DNA of 25,027 nt from the IMG/VR virus record IMGVR_UViG_3300045283_000128, positions 1 through 25,027 of that record; one strand, written 5' to 3'. The first letter of the stretch is position 1. Every line of letters starts with the position of its first letter. The DNA comes from a virus. The notes below the pieces were generated by a model that searched no databases, had not been told where the DNA came from, and was given only the letters and a program-made list of their open reading frames with translations. Positions 7,346 to 13,527 of this stretch are shown piece after piece. The translations under genes and the position numbers were made by a program.

Positions 7346-7983
7346 CGGTACTGGCCGTTCTGCTCGAGCTGGCGAAGCGTGCCGACGAAGTAGCTGATCT
7401 CGTTCCCGTGCAAGCGTTCGCTGGCCTCATGGGTGATCTCCAAGGCGTTCCGGAACGCTGCTTCGGGTAGCCCGCGGCGAACGAACGTCGCGATCACGGC
7501 CGGGGTGCTGCCGTCGCTGCCGTTCAGGCCGGTGATCTGCTCGACGAGGTCGTCGGGTAGCCGGCCGATCTTGGTGTTCGCCCGTGATTTCTCAGGAGCG
7601 GCGTAGTGCACTACGGCTGCTTGGAAATCAACAACATCAAGAGCAAGAGCTTCTCTCTCTACGCTGGCATGTTTGCCAGCAACCTTGCTGGCATGAATAC
7701 GGATGAATCCCGCATGGTTGAGCGCTTCAAGGTCTCGCCTCGTGACTTTCAGAGCGAGTCGTCGCGAGATCATGAGCGTGTTGTCAGGCAGTTCTCGGCG
7801 ACTCGTGGCGTACTCGAGCCAGAGGCCGTGTAGGACCGCTCGCCGGTGCCCGGTGAGGGTGAGGTAATTGTCGTCGTGGAGCAGCCGCGTGTACACCTTG
7901 ATCCACGGCATCGGCGATGTGCGTGCAGCGTCACGGTGCTGAAACTCCTCCCATCTCGGGATCTCGATTCGGCCGTCCACCAC
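7342..7983 (-). CDS. Replication initiator / replisome organiser-like protein
   Basis: A 213-residue protein starting at GTG 7983 (GTGGTG, second GTG also possible). The N-terminus (RIEIPRWEEFQHRDAARTSP, then WIKVYTRLLHD) with a following winged-helix-like part is typical of phage replisome organisers, which bind the origin and load the host helicase. The C-terminal third (ISYFVGTLRQLEQNGQYR) resembles the DnaD-type end. The gene follows the recombination gene, a usual order. Its middle, around residues 90-125, is coded by an AT-richer, repeat-bearing stretch that may be the origin. Confidence 0.7.
   Translation of the reverse strand: MVDGRIEIPRWEEFQHRDAARTSPMPWIKVYTRLLHDDNYLTLTGHRRAVLHGLWLEYATSRRELPDNTLMISRRLALKVTRRDLEALNHAGFIRIHASKVAGKHASVEREALALDVVDFQAAVVHYAAPEKSRANTKIGRLPDDLVEQITGLNGSDGSTPAVIATFVRRGLPEAAFRNALEITHEASERLHGNEISYFVGTLRQLEQNGQYR
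7663..7695. repeat. Overlapping inverted repeats inside the initiator gene (origin candidate)
   Basis: GCTGGCATG occurs twice (7663-7671 and 7687-7695) with an inverted GCCAGC between. Two alternative hairpins can form: GCTGGCA/TGCCAGC around TGTT (7663-7680), and GCCAGCAA/TTGCTGGC around CC (7675-7692), both perfect. The flanking stretch, about 7600-7740, is clearly lower in GC than the genome. Origins inside replication initiator genes with iterons are common in phages. Confidence 0.5.
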
Positions 7984-8658
7984 TCACTCGGGTGTGGCGT
8001 CGAGCTTTTCCTGGAGGGCTTCGACGACGGCGTTCTCGTCGTTCTCGTTCAGATACTCCGACACGAGCTCGTACTCCTCGACCGCGTCCAACGCCTCGAC
8101 GGGGTCGCCGAACGGGATCTCGTCATCGACGAGGTCGGCCGGCAGCTCCCCTGCCGTGGCTGTGGCGTCGATCTCCTCCGGGGTGTACACCCGCCCCGAG
8201 ACGACGTCGGGGCAGAACCATGCGACCCCGTTCGAGATCGCACGGGCGAACAGCATGTTCCGCGGGTACTGCTTCCACGGCCCCCGTCCCAACAGGCCGG
8301 CGTTCTTCGCGTCCTCGAGCACGAAGACGCTGTCGCCGGCGAACGCGCCACGGTCGAAGAACCGGATCGTGCATCGCTCCGCGGTGAGCTCCATCACCTT
8401 GTAGTCGTAACGCCCACTCGTGCGCACCAGGCTCGCGAGCGCCCCGGCCCCAAGCGTCGGTTTCCCTTCGATGACGTGGACCTCCGACATCGCCACCAGC
8501 GCGGGCAGGCCGAGCGAACGGCCCGCTTCGATCTTTACCAGGGCTTTCGCGATCGACGCGGTGTCAGGCCAGTAGCCCGACTCGGAATACGCTTTGGCGC
8601 GGCGCTGGTCGAGCTCGAACTCGCGCATCCCCGCGTCGACATGCACCATCTCGGTCAT
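7984..8658 (-). CDS. RecT-like single-strand annealing recombination protein
   Basis: A 224-residue protein starting at ATG 8658 (ATGA overlap; AAAGGAG just upstream). The stretches IEAGRSLGLPALVAMSEVHV, GKPTLGAGALASLV and RNMLFARAISNGVAWFCPDV are hallmarks of the RecT-like annealing proteins of actinobacterial phages. It anneals complementary single strands during replication and recombination. The C-terminal ~60 residues are acidic (EYLNENDENAV), as in many ssDNA-handling proteins. No partner exonuclease is visible next to it. Confidence 0.75.
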   Translation of the reverse strand: MTEMVHVDAGMREFELDQRRAKAYSESGYWPDTASIAKALVKIEAGRSLGLPALVAMSEVHVIEGKPTLGAGALASLVRTSGRYDYKVMELTAERCTIRFFDRGAFAGDSVFVLEDAKNAGLLGRGPWKQYPRNMLFARAISNGVAWFCPDVVSGRVYTPEEIDATATAGELPADLVDDEIPFGDPVEALDAVEEYELVSEYLNENDENAVVEALQEKLDATPE

Positions 8659-9194
8659 CTCGCTCCTTTCACGCTGACGCGGTACGGCGCGTCGACCACG
8701 ACGCGCGCCGCCGCCTCAGCCGCGGCATAGTTGGGGTTCGCGCCCGCGGCGTGTTTCAACACGAGCAGCTTCACGTTGTAGGTGACGGTCTGCACAACGA
8801 CCTCGGCGATCCGTTCCTCTGGCATCCCGGCCGCTCGAAGGGACTCCATCAGCTGCTCCGGGTCGTACTCGTTCTTCGGGCCGCCGCTGACCACCGCGTC
8901 CAACGCCCCCAGGTGCAGCGTCTTCGTGCCTTGCTTCTGGGCTTCGAGCCGGAGCACACCCTCGAGGAGGGCGCGGAGCTCGTCGAGTTGGCGTTTCACC
9001 TCCCGCACATGGGTGAGCGCTTCGGCGACCTCGACTGGTTCGCGGAGATCGACGATCGTCCCGACGAACGGCAGCACCACCGTCGGGGTCTCCGAGACCT
9101 GGGCTTCGACGTGTTCGAGGGTGGTGCCCGGCGCCTGGCCGCTGGGGATGTGTGACGGGAGCGGCGCAGGCACCGGATCCATGGGCGTGCTCAT
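8655..9194 (-). CDS. Hypothetical protein linked to RecT-like gene
   Basis: A 179-residue protein starting at ATG 9194, overlapping the Rpf-like stop by 4 nt. A P-rich N-terminus (~30 residues) is followed by a helical charged middle (VKRQLDELRALLEGVLRLE) and a C-terminal part with KTLHLGALDAVVSGG and YDPEQLMESLRAAGMPEERI. Similar proteins often accompany annealing recombinases in actinophages, so a role as recombination partner is inferred. I do not recognise a catalytic motif. Confidence 0.7.
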   Translation of the reverse strand: MSTPMDPVPAPLPSHIPSGQAPGTTLEHVEAQVSETPTVVLPFVGTIVDLREPVEVAEALTHVREVKRQLDELRALLEGVLRLEAQKQGTKTLHLGALDAVVSGGPKNEYDPEQLMESLRAAGMPEERIAEVVVQTVTYNVKLLVLKHAAGANPNYAAAEAAARVVVDAPYRVSVKGAR

Positions 9195-9532
9195 CTCAGC
9201 CCGCACAGCCGTGAGCTCGTGGGCCATTCGCGCCATGAGCCACCGTCTCGCGCCCAGACCATCCAGGCGCGGTAGAGCTGCTCGCGGGGTGGTTGTTGGG
9301 ACGGGCGGCCCTGTCCCCCGACGGACCGCCACGTCCCGGGGCTGAACTGCATCCCGCCCGAGTAGCCGTTACCGGTCTCGGATGTCCAGCCGCCTTCGTA
9401 GGAGTGTACGCACATGGCTTGGCGCATCCACCAGCCCTCGGCCTGCCAGTTCTTCGGGACGGCCTTCGCGCCGACGGCGGCGATAAGCGTGAGCAGATAC
9501 GCGACGAATATGAGGTGGGCTGCACGGAGGAT
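9191..9532 (-). CDS. Rpf/lytic transglycosylase-like secreted protein, non-canonical start
   Basis: The coding frame contains CVHSYEGGW, TGNGYSGGMQFSPGTW and a C-terminal WPTSSRLCG, matching the resuscitation-promoting-factor/transglycosylase fold; the Glu of YEGGW is the likely catalytic acid. Upstream the same frame reads a good Sec signal peptide (LRAAHLIFVAYLLTLIAAVG, then AKA cleavage site) but has no ATG, GTG or TTG before the previous stop. AAAGGA lies 8 nt before an ATC codon at 9532, used here as the tentative start (113 residues). Other readings: start at ATG 9427 without signal, or a frameshift or assembly error linking it to ATG 9549. It would cut peptidoglycan. A muralytic enzyme in an early operon is odd. 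Confidence 0.6.
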   Translation of the reverse strand: MLRAAHLIFVAYLLTLIAAVGAKAVPKNWQAEGWWMRQAMCVHSYEGGWTSETGNGYSGGMQFSPGTWRSVGGQGRPSQQPPREQLYRAWMVWARDGGSWREWPTSSRLCGLR

Positions 9533-9545
9533 TCCACCGTTCCTT

Positions 9546-9608
9546 TCATGAGCTTCTGATGGCCTCGCGAGTCGCTCTGCTCGCGGCGTTCTTATGTGTG
9601 GTTTTCAT
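9546..9608 (-). CDS. 20-residue basic peptide frame
   Basis: A short frame starting at ATG 9608 (ATGA overlap) and ending with another ATGA at 9549. The peptide is hydrophilic and basic (MKTTHKNAASRATREAIRSS). It may exist only to hand ribosomes on to the next gene. Weak claim. Confidence 0.25.
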   Translation of the reverse strand: MKTTHKNAASRATREAIRSS

Positions 9609-9712
9609 CGGTTCTCGCGGTACAGGTCGAACAGCTCGAGCACGTCGCCCCAGAGGGCGTTCAACGCTGCGCCGAACGCGACCCCGACCATGAACATCAG
9701 CGCCGCCGTCAT
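9605..9712 (-). CDS. 35-residue membrane-anchored peptide
   Basis: It begins at ATG 9712 inside the previous stop (ATGA) and ends at a TGA that overlaps the next ATG. The peptide has a hydrophobic first half (LMFMVGVAFGAALNALW) and a charged tail (DLYRENR), so one membrane segment is likely. No function recognised. The unbroken chain of overlaps supports translation. Confidence 0.5.
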   Translation of the reverse strand: MTAALMFMVGVAFGAALNALWGDVLELFDLYRENR

Positions 9713-9873
9713 TCGTCGTCCTCGGACGGGCGTTCGTGCTCGGCGTTCGCCCACAGCTCCGCGTAAAGCAGGTCGGGGTCCTCGCCACGTGCGACCCGGT
9801 GCAGGGAGGCGAGCAGCAGCTCGCCGGGGATCGTGTGCCAGCCGAGCGAGGCTGGGCGCTCCTGGTCGCTCAC
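9709..9873 (-). CDS. 54-residue hypothetical protein
   Basis: A frame starting at GTG 9873 with GTGA overlap. The protein (VSDQERPASLGWHTI... ending in HERPSEDDE) has an amphipathic middle, PGELLLASLHRVA, and an acidic end. Codon use matches neighbours. Not recognised; a small regulatory or host-takeover peptide is possible given its early-operon place. Confidence 0.55.
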   Translation of the reverse strand: MSDQERPASLGWHTIPGELLLASLHRVARGEDPDLLYAELWANAEHERPSEDDE

Positions 9874-10199
9874 GGCCGGTAACACCAGTTCGAATCCGCT
9901 AGCAGCTCGAGCTGCCGGTCGACCGGGACCGGTGCTGGCATCCCCGTCGCGTCACGGCGGAAGCACTGGTTGCCGGCGTGCCAGCCGATCGTGCGGCCGC
10001 AGTGCTGGCAGTAGCCGTCGCCGCGGTCGTGGAAGGTGCCGGTCACGCTTCCCGCCTTGAACGCTCGGTCGAATCCGGTAGGCGGGTCCGCCGGGTCGAA
10101 CTCGTCGAGGTCGTCCTCGGTCATCTCGTCGCCCGGTTCGACAGTGCATTCCATGCCGTCGCCGTACTCTCGATCTGCCTCGTCGTTGGGAACGTTCAC
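9870..10199 (-). CDS. Small protein with zinc-ribbon-like Cys/His cluster
   Basis: A 109-residue protein, GTG start at 10199. The first half is acidic (about one third D/E between residues 22 and 40). A CQHCGRTIGWHAGNQC segment (C64, C67, H74, C79) can bind one zinc ion. It ends LELLADSNWCYRP. The start lies beside two tandem CGTTAACG palindromes. Not recognised as a known family; nucleic-acid or protein binding is likely from the zinc cluster. Confidence 0.6.
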   Translation of the reverse strand: MNVPNDEADREYGDGMECTVEPGDEMTEDDLDEFDPADPPTGFDRAFKAGSVTGTFHDRGDGYCQHCGRTIGWHAGNQCFRRDATGMPAPVPVDRQLELLADSNWCYRP

Positions 10200-10202
10200 G
10201 GC

Positions 10203-10220
10203 CGTTAACGCCCGTTAACG
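10203..10220. repeat. Two tandem CGTTAACG palindromes, 10-bp spaced
   Basis: CGTTAACG occurs at 10203-10210 and 10213-10220 within the repeated unit CCGTTAACG. The pair covers the 3' end and TAA stop of the 63-residue gene, directly before the GTG of the zinc-ribbon gene. One-turn spacing suggests a protein binding site. Confidence 0.4.
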
Positions 10221-10396
10221 TCCGCTAGAGACGCGATGACTTCGGCGGCGCGAGCGGCTTCGGAGTCCGCGATGCACCGGGCGCACCCTGGGTCGTCTGG
10301 TTCGTCGCAGCCCCGAAGGTGAGGCGTGTGCGTTGCGATCTGCTCAAAGCCACGCTGCGCGTCACGCAGAGCGTCGAGGGCTTCGCCGCTGCTCAC
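10205..10396 (-). CDS. 63-residue hypothetical protein
   Basis: A GTG start at 10396 overlaps the stop of the 14-residue frame upstream (GTGA). The protein has two helices (EALDALRDAQRGFEQIA and SEAARAAEVIASLA) around a RGCDEPDDPGCARC segment with three cysteines, perhaps one metal site. It ends at TAA inside the CGTTAACG repeats. Not recognised. Confidence 0.5.
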   Translation of the reverse strand: MSSGEALDALRDAQRGFEQIATHTPHLRGCDEPDDPGCARCIADSEAARAAEVIASLADVNGR

Positions 10397-10437
10397 GCTG
10401 ACCGCCGTTTAGCCTGGTTCTGTTCCGATAACCGCAT
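10393..10437 (-). CDS. 14-residue frame bridging two early genes
   Basis: ATG 10437 starts one base after the previous stop (TGAGATG) and the TGA overlaps the next GTG. The peptide, MRLSEQNQAKRRSA, is hydrophilic. It may be translated only for coupling; chance cannot be excluded. Confidence 0.2.
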   Translation of the reverse strand: MRLSEQNQAKRRSA

Positions 10438-10438
10438 C

Positions 10439-11005
10439 TCAGAACTCGTCGGCGTCCTCGTCGTCGTCCTCAAACGGTTCGTTCTCGTCGACCTCTCCGA
10501 CCTTGTCGCCAATCTGGGCGACTCGCTCGTAACCAGCCGCACGCGCCTCCGTGGCGACGGCTTCGAGCCAATCGGCGACGACGTACTCAGCGTCACGGCG
10601 GCGGTCCGCGCTCTCTCTGACTAGCTGAGCCTTTTGGTCGAAGTCGTCCGGTGTCGCCGCGTCGAATCGAACACGGAACCCGGAACGCTCTTCAAGGGTG
10701 AAGGGGAGCGGGCCGAGGTCGGACCAGAACAACACGCCCTGTCCCGCGTACCGCTTGATCAGACCATTGGCCCTTCGATTTGCCCTCGACTCCTGATCAA
10801 CGACTGCGGTGCGCGCCGCGAGGCGAACGACCTCGACGTCGTCGAGCGGTTGATGCATTCGCGCCCAACTGATCGTGGGTTCCATCCACGAGCCATCCGC
10901 TCGTGAATAACGGGTCGGACGATCCCGGTTCAGGCGGACTGCGATCTGCTCGCGCCACTCAGCAACCATCCGTGGGGCTTCGTCGTCGTCAAAAGCGACA
11001 GTCAT
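10439..11005 (-). CDS. Hypothetical protein coupled to ParB-like gene
   Basis: A 188-residue protein starting at ATG 11005 with ATGA overlap. It has WREQIAVRLNRDRPTRYSR and then a mixed region with VLFWSDLGPLPFTLEERSGF. A helical part (ADRRRDAEYVVADWLEAVA) follows, and the tail is strongly acidic (ENEPFEDDDEDADEF). The tail looks like those used for protein contacts or DNA mimicry. Family unknown; tight coupling suggests it works with the ParB-like protein. Confidence 0.65.
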   Translation of the reverse strand: MTVAFDDDEAPRMVAEWREQIAVRLNRDRPTRYSRADGSWMEPTISWARMHQPLDDVEVVRLAARTAVVDQESRANRRANGLIKRYAGQGVLFWSDLGPLPFTLEERSGFRVRFDAATPDDFDQKAQLVRESADRRRDAEYVVADWLEAVATEARAAGYERVAQIGDKVGEVDENEPFEDDDEDADEF

Positions 11006-11637
11006 GCCGCTACTCCTTCCTTGAAGGGTTCGAGAACATGAAGAACAGCCGTGAGTTGGTCAGCCTCGTGATCCGCTAGACGCCTATGGATGCCATCGGG
11101 GACCGGGTGTCCTGCCATGCGGCCTAGAACGTCGAGGCCAGCGCGGATCCGAGCAGCCCATTCGTCTACCCGCTGTTCGTTCTGAGCTTGGACCAGTTCT
11201 GCTTCGTCAATGCTCAAGCCACCGCGAACGCGCTTGGCAAGATCGTCATCGAGCCGCGCTATGCGATCCTCCAACGGCTCTGCCCATTTCCGGGCAGGAG
11301 GAGGTTCATCCTCGTGGTCTGAGGCGGTGTCTGGCTCGTCGGCTGCCCGATTCTGGGCAACGTCGTCGGCGATGGTGCTTTTGCCAACCCCGAGCACAGC
11401 AGCGACGTCGCGCTGCGTCATCGGTTCTTCACCGCCCGTAAGTTCAGCCACAGCCTCGCGACGCTCCGAAATGCTCAAGCGGATGTAACCTCCGAGCCGC
11501 TGGTCGACCCATTCACGCGTCGTCATCCCGAGCGCGTCGGGCACACCGAGCCGTTCGCCGAGCGCGATCTGTCGCCAGCCCCCGGCGACGACCTGGCCGA
11601 GCGCCTGCGTGTACTCCTCGGCGTCGTCGACGTCCAT
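11002..11637 (-). CDS. ParB-like helix-turn-helix DNA-binding protein
   Basis: A 211-residue protein starting at ATG 11637 (GTG 11652 would add five residues). Residues ~50-96 carry YIRLSISERREAVAELTG and then a clear HTH, MTQRDVAAVLGVGKSTI, as in the KorB/ParB HTH domain. The N-terminal CTP-binding ParB domain seems to be absent, and no ParA gene is near. The helical C-terminus (DEAELVQAQNEQRVDEWAARI) could dimerise. It is the first gene of the early operon, behind an inverted-repeat-rich leader, so autoregulation, immunity or control of replication are all reasonable; plasmid partition is less likely without ParA. Confidence 0.7.
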   Translation of the reverse strand: MDVDDAEEYTQALGQVVAGGWRQIALGERLGVPDALGMTTREWVDQRLGGYIRLSISERREAVAELTGGEEPMTQRDVAAVLGVGKSTIADDVAQNRAADEPDTASDHEDEPPPARKWAEPLEDRIARLDDDLAKRVRGGLSIDEAELVQAQNEQRVDEWAARIRAGLDVLGRMAGHPVPDGIHRRLADHEADQLTAVLHVLEPFKEGVAA

Positions 11638-11654
11638 TACGCCAGAATCCACCC

Positions 11655-11830
11655 GTTTGCAGGGAAATATGGTTTTCCGGCGTAAAGCCTAGAACAGCGG
11701 TACTGTTCCGCTAGGCGACGGCTCGGGCACTTTCCCTGCGAAACTGCCGGAAAGGCACTAAACGCCTTTGTCCGCTTATCCGGGCGCCGCACCACTGATA
11801 GCGCCAGACCGGTCGGGGACACCGTTGCCA
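11655..11830. promoter_or_regulatory. Inverted-repeat-rich leader of the early operon
   Basis: At least five inverted repeats lie in under 180 bp. GCAGGGAAA (11660-11668) pairs with TTTCCCTGC (11731-11739), and TTTCCGGC (11674-11681) with GCCGGAAA (11746-11753), in interleaved order. An imperfect palindrome with GCCTAG and AACAG arms fills 11687-11716. AAAGGC/GCCTTT forms a short hairpin at about 11751-11769. ACCACTGAT/ATCAGTGGT pairs across about 32 bp near 11791-11838. A TAGGCT hexamer on the minus strand at the palindrome edge could be a -10 box. Base use is AT-richer than in the neighbouring genes. Confidence 0.6.
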
Positions 11831-11847
11831 TCAGTGGTTACCGCCAC

Positions 11848-12282
11848 TCATGTTTTGGGACCGAACCGGGCGCGGATCCAGGACGCGTTCAGGTCATGCA
11901 TGGGGTTGACGACGAGCCCCTGACTAGACAAGAGGCCGAGCTCGTCGGCGCCCGGAAAGTCCTCCTCGCCCGAGTGCCACGCGACCGGTTTGACGTAGGT
12001 GTGCGGAAAGCCCCCGTCCTTGTCCACGTCGGTCACGCCGGTCGACTCCCAAACCTCCTCGCCGTCCTTGTCCTTCGTGATTTTGTAGCGACGTTCGACG
12101 GTTTCGAGGAGCGCGAAAAAGGCGATCGGCTCGACGTAGGCGACGTCGTGGATTGACCCGCCTGTCGGGTCGTAGCCGTTGTCGTCGTCGCGGCGGGTCA
12201 GCGAGTACCACCCGGGCGGCGCCGCCACTATCGAGAGTATGCGCGTGTCCTCGATCCACTTGAGTTCCGGCTCGTCGCTCAC
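11848..12282 (-). CDS. Hypothetical protein coupled to integrase
   Basis: A 144-residue protein with GTG 12282 inside the integrase stop (GTGA). The sequence has PPGWYSLTRRDDDNGYDPTG, VEPIAFFALLETVERRY and YVKPVAWHSGEEDFPG, aromatic-rich and acidic, without membrane segment or catalytic motif that I recognise. A GxDDxN-like stretch is not enough for a family call. Co-transcription with integrase suggests a lysogeny-related role. Confidence 0.65.
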   Translation of the reverse strand: MSDEPELKWIEDTRILSIVAAPPGWYSLTRRDDDNGYDPTGGSIHDVAYVEPIAFFALLETVERRYKITKDKDGEEVWESTGVTDVDKDGGFPHTYVKPVAWHSGEEDFPGADELGLLSSQGLVVNPMHDLNASWIRARFGPKT

Positions 12283-13154
12283 AGCCGCGCAACCTTGGCG
12301 GCGATGTCCTCGAACTCGACGCGGCCGTACTGCCGCACGGTCGTCTCGGGGGACTCGTGCCCCAGTAGGGCTTGGCGTTCCTCGAGGTCGAGCCCGCCCT
12401 GCCGGAGCCACCACGCGTAGGTGTGGCGGGTCTGGTGCGGGTTCAGATACCGCACGTCGACGAGCTCGAGCTTCTGGGCGTACCAGGTCGCGAACGTCGT
12501 GGAGGCGATCGGGTCCTGCCGGCGGCGGTAGTCACCGACGGGATACATCTTGCGGTACCACAGGTAGTCGCCCGGGTTAAGCCGCTCGAGGAGGTCGAGG
12601 TCGGCGACCGCGGCCGCGACGCTCGGGGTGAACGGGATCTGGCGGTCCTTGTTGCCCTTCCCCGAGTAGACCATGAGGCGGCCGCGGTTCAGGTCGATAT
12701 GCGACCTGCGGAGGTGGCGTGCTTCGCCGCCGCGGATCCCGGTGCCGAACAGGATCGCGAACAAAGGGCCGTCCGGGGACGGCAACGCCTCGAGGATCGC
12801 GATCTCCTCCGGGCTGAAGATGTCCTTCGGCCTCCGGTGGCCCGCTGACATCTTCGGGACCTTCCGCATCGGTGAGCGCTCGATCCGGTCGTCCTGGATG
12901 AGCCACTCGAAGAAGCAGTTGTAGATCGAGCGGGGGATGTACCTCGACCTGGGGGGGCAGACGCGGAGCTCGGCGTTGACGTCCTCGCCGGTGAACTCGC
13001 CGACGTCCTTGCCGGGGTGCCGGCGCAGCAGCGGCGCGACGGAGCGTTCGTACATGTACAGCGTGCGGGTGCTTTTGCCTTCGAGGTCGAGGTAGTCGAT
13101 CCACGCCTCGAGGTCCGCGTAGGAGCGGGCGTTGGTGTGGCGGGTGTCACGCAT
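12279..13154 (-). CDS. int: Tyrosine-family site-specific integrase
   Basis: A 291-residue tyrosine recombinase. Catalytic residues are all visible: R141 (TGIRGGEARHL), K166 (SGKGNKDR), H240-x-x-R243 (HQTRHTYAWW), H266 (LLGHES) and Y276 (VRQYGRV). The N-terminal core-binding domain covers ~10-95. It inserts phage DNA into the host chromosome. Start ATG 13154 is chosen because the N-terminal domain begins there and because a short leader frame ends across it; a longer reading from 13277 would run through a hairpin and gives unlikely protein. An arm-binding domain seems to be missing or very short. Confidence 0.88.
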   Translation of the reverse strand: MRDTRHTNARSYADLEAWIDYLDLEGKSTRTLYMYERSVAPLLRRHPGKDVGEFTGEDVNAELRVCPPRSRYIPRSIYNCFFEWLIQDDRIERSPMRKVPKMSAGHRRPKDIFSPEEIAILEALPSPDGPLFAILFGTGIRGGEARHLRRSHIDLNRGRLMVYSGKGNKDRQIPFTPSVAAAVADLDLLERLNPGDYLWYRKMYPVGDYRRRQDPIASTTFATWYAQKLELVDVRYLNPHQTRHTYAWWLRQGGLDLEERQALLGHESPETTVRQYGRVEFEDIAAKVARL

Positions 13155-13206
13155 CTGCGCGTCCCCGACGAGCGCGAGCAGCGCTCTCGTAAGATCCTCC
13201 GTGCAT
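13147..13206 (-). CDS. Putative 19-residue leader peptide of integrase
   Basis: ATG 13206 lies 11 nt behind a strong AGGAGG; the frame (MHGGSYESAARARRGRADA) ends at a TGA that overlaps the integrase ATG by 8 nt. This would couple integrase translation to leader translation. The Shine-Dalgarno can pair with GCTCCC next to the ATG. Weak but testable. Confidence 0.3.
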   Translation of the reverse strand: MHGGSYESAARARRGRADA

Positions 13207-13230
13207 GGGAGCTGATCCCTCCTGTGCCGT

Positions 13231-13265
13231 GCCCGGGCCGTGTGAGCGGTGCCGGGCTTTTTATT
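13231..13265 (+). terminator. Rho-independent-type terminator, plus strand
   Basis: GCCCGG (13231-13236) pairs with CCGGGC (13252-13257), with an inner CCG/CGG pairing, and is followed by TTTTTATT. No plus-strand gene lies upstream, so it would stop a transcript antisense to integrase. The hairpin also forms in the minus-strand xis-int message. Confidence 0.6.
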
Positions 13266-13281
13266 GTCAGGAGGCATCGTA

Positions 13282-13482
13282 CTACTCGACACGCCTGGTC
13301 TTCCTGTCGCCGTTCCCGTTCTGGCGGTGGTACTGCTCGATCCACTCGTAGATCTCGTCGGGGTCGAACCGCAACCCGCCGGGGAGGTCGTAGAACGGGA
13401 GCCCCTTCTTTGTGTAGCGGAGCACCGTTTTGGTGCTGACACCGAGCTGCTTCGCGGCGTCGCGGGTCGAGAGGAGAGTCAC
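13282..13482 (-). CDS. xis: Excisionase / MerR-like small HTH protein
   Basis: A 66-residue protein with GTG start at 13482. The sequence LSTRDAAKQLGVSTKTVLRY, GLPFYDLPGGLRFDPDEIYEWIEQY is the winged-helix (AlpA/Xis, HTH_17) fold: recognition helix around 15-25, a beta wing near GGLRF. It directs integrase towards excision. It lies directly upstream of integrase, and seven phased repeats sit 40 bp before its start, where it may bind. Longer readings further upstream cross the repeats and are rejected. Confidence 0.82.
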   Translation of the reverse strand: MTLLSTRDAAKQLGVSTKTVLRYTKKGLPFYDLPGGLRFDPDEIYEWIEQYHRQNGNGDRKTRRVE

Positions 13483-13511
13483 AGTACGACCGGTTCTACC
13501 GCCTCGAGCCA

Positions 13512-13527
13512 GGCCCCGTCCGGGGCC
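13512..13527. repeat. 16-bp palindrome before xis
   Basis: GGCCCCG TC CGGGGCC is a perfect inverted repeat with a 2-base centre. It overlaps the first, degenerate unit of the phased repeat array and lies about 30 bp upstream of the xis start. There is no T-run on either side, so an operator is more likely than a terminator. Confidence 0.45.

Noticed and set aside
11637-11831. 64-codon minus-strand frame whose TAA overlaps the ParB-like ATG
   Set aside because: Third-position GC is clearly lower than in neighbours, rare CTA codons occur and the region is full of inverted repeats. The TAATG junction keeps it possible, but regulation explains it better.
13155-13442. N-terminal extension of integrase to 13277 or 13442
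   Set aside because: The extension crosses the hairpin 13231-13265 and the xis gene in another frame; its residues are S/T/R-rich and not integrase-like.
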